Shown here: piece after piece, positions 63,657 through 64,000 of the stretch | Layout: the number at the start of each line of letters is the position of its first letter | How positions within the stretch are numbered: the stretch's first letter is position 1 | Source of the DNA: Leisingera sp. NJS204 | Lineage (GTDB): Bacteria; Pseudomonadota; Alphaproteobacteria; Rhodobacterales; Rhodobacteraceae | Assembly: GCF_004123675.1 (NCBI RefSeq) | Contig: NZ_CP035417.1 | Coordinates: 3,711,501 to 3,775,500 of the forward strand | Direction: 5' to 3' | DNA length: 64,000 bases | Position numbers and translations under genes: made by a program | Notes under the pieces: generated by a model | What the model was told of the DNA's origin: nothing | The model's input: the letters and a program-made list of their open reading frames with translations, nothing else | Database searches by the model: none

Positions 63657-64000
63657 ATGATCAGGATCACCGCCCTGCCCACAGAAATTGTCCGCGCGCT
63701 GCAGGATGGCGGCACCGATGCCCACGGCCAAGTGCCGGAGCGCGCGGTGTCCGGCGGCGGCAGCAACCCCTGCCGCCACTGCCTGCAATACATCCCCGAT
63801 GGCACAGGCATGCTGACCCTGGCCCACCGCCCCTTTCCCGAGGCGCAGCCCTATGCCGAGACGGGGCCGATTTTCCTGTGCGCCGATCATTGCGAACGGC
63901 ACGAAGGCGAAGAGATGCCGGAGATATTGACGGGCTCCCCGGATTACCTGATCAAAGGCTACAGCGCCGATCACCGGATTGTTTACGGCACCGGCATTGT
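63657..64000 (+). CDS. DUF1203 family protein (5' part; runs off the right edge)
   Basis: The start ATG 63657 follows AAAAGGAGA. The 114 visible residues include DGGTDAHGQVPERAV, NPCRHCLQYIPDGTGMLTLAHRPF and PYAETGPIFLCADHCERH, the conserved blocks of DUF1203, with possible metal-binding Cys/His residues. Function is unknown. The C-terminus lies outside the window. Confidence 0.85.
   Translation, partial: MIRITALPTEIVRALQDGGTDAHGQVPERAVSGGGSNPCRHCLQYIPDGTGMLTLAHRPFPEAQPYAETGPIFLCADHCERHEGEEMPEILTGSPDYLIKGYSADHRIVYGTGI

Noticed and set aside
63432-63974. Upstream extension of dnaE2 (about 180 codons)
   Set aside because: The extension crosses the LexA-like site, the family-2 element and the start of the divergent DUF1203 gene, and the conserved DnaE2 N-terminus begins at MFAEFACLSNF.

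Overview
The window looks like chromosomal DNA of a marine roseobacter-group alphaproteobacterium (Rhodobacteraceae; Leisingera, Phaeobacter and Ruegeria are plausible relatives). This rests on high GC, alphaproteobacterial regulatory sites (a GTTC-N7-GTTC LexA box and an Irr-type ICE box), a soxBDAG operon, a single-domain-HpaG homoprotocatechuate operon, and several small proteins of Rhodobacteraceae-restricted type (DUF2794-like, DUF6478-like, DUF3095, DUF1203). No rRNA, tRNA, CRISPR array, insertion sequence or phage gene was recognised.

Layout. 1-8.2 kb: the 5' part of a giant repeat adhesin on the minus strand, divergent from a three-gene type I secretion operon (two ABC subunits and an HlyD adaptor). 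Both ABC subunits have eroded ATPase motifs. 8.3-13.4 kb: soxB-soxD-soxA-soxG (heterotetrameric sarcosine oxidase), minus strand. 13.7-21.1 kb: hpaR divergent from hpaF-hpaE-hpaD-aromatic amino acid decarboxylase-hpaG-hpaH-hpaI, a meta-cleavage route from homoprotocatechuate to pyruvate and succinic semialdehyde. 21-31 kb: MuiA-like protein, asd, an MFS transporter, a DUF3095 protein, beta-carbonic anhydrase, an M17 aminopeptidase with an NlpC/P60 hydrolase, and a DUF2794-like protein. 31-37 kb: ArsR regulator, LexA-controlled imuB, a class II cytochrome c, a TetR regulator, the iron exporter mbfA with an ICE box, and an AEC transporter. 37-48 kb: cupin, fghA, sthA, YaiI, EamA, HAD phosphatase, ornithine cyclodeaminase-like protein, alpha/beta hydrolase, MFS transporter, an AT-rich patch with an orphan secreted protein, zapE and bestrophin. 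48-64 kb: accD-folC, CPBP protease, lipoprotein, two Rhodobacteraceae conserved proteins, ada with a PEP mutase-family gene, gpmI-envC-ctpA, dnaE2 and the start of a DUF1203 gene.

Connections. Sarcosine oxidation yields one-carbon units and H2O2, and fghA belongs to glutathione-dependent formaldehyde oxidation. The decarboxylase inside the hpa operon could feed tyrosine-derived amines toward the same aromatic pathway, but the 4-hydroxyphenylacetate hydroxylase (hpaBC) is not in the window. The mutagenesis genes imuB and dnaE2 lie about 27 kb apart, each with a LexA-type site, and imuA is not adjacent.

Most unusual features: (i) a secretion operon with two partially dead ATPase subunits serving an adhesin made of near-identical 93-residue modules and a 26-copy Pro/Asp decapeptide stalk; (ii) two families of short dispersed intergenic elements, five copies each, one of which supplies the stop codon of a short dnaE2. 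All calls come from reading the sequence; no database search was possible.
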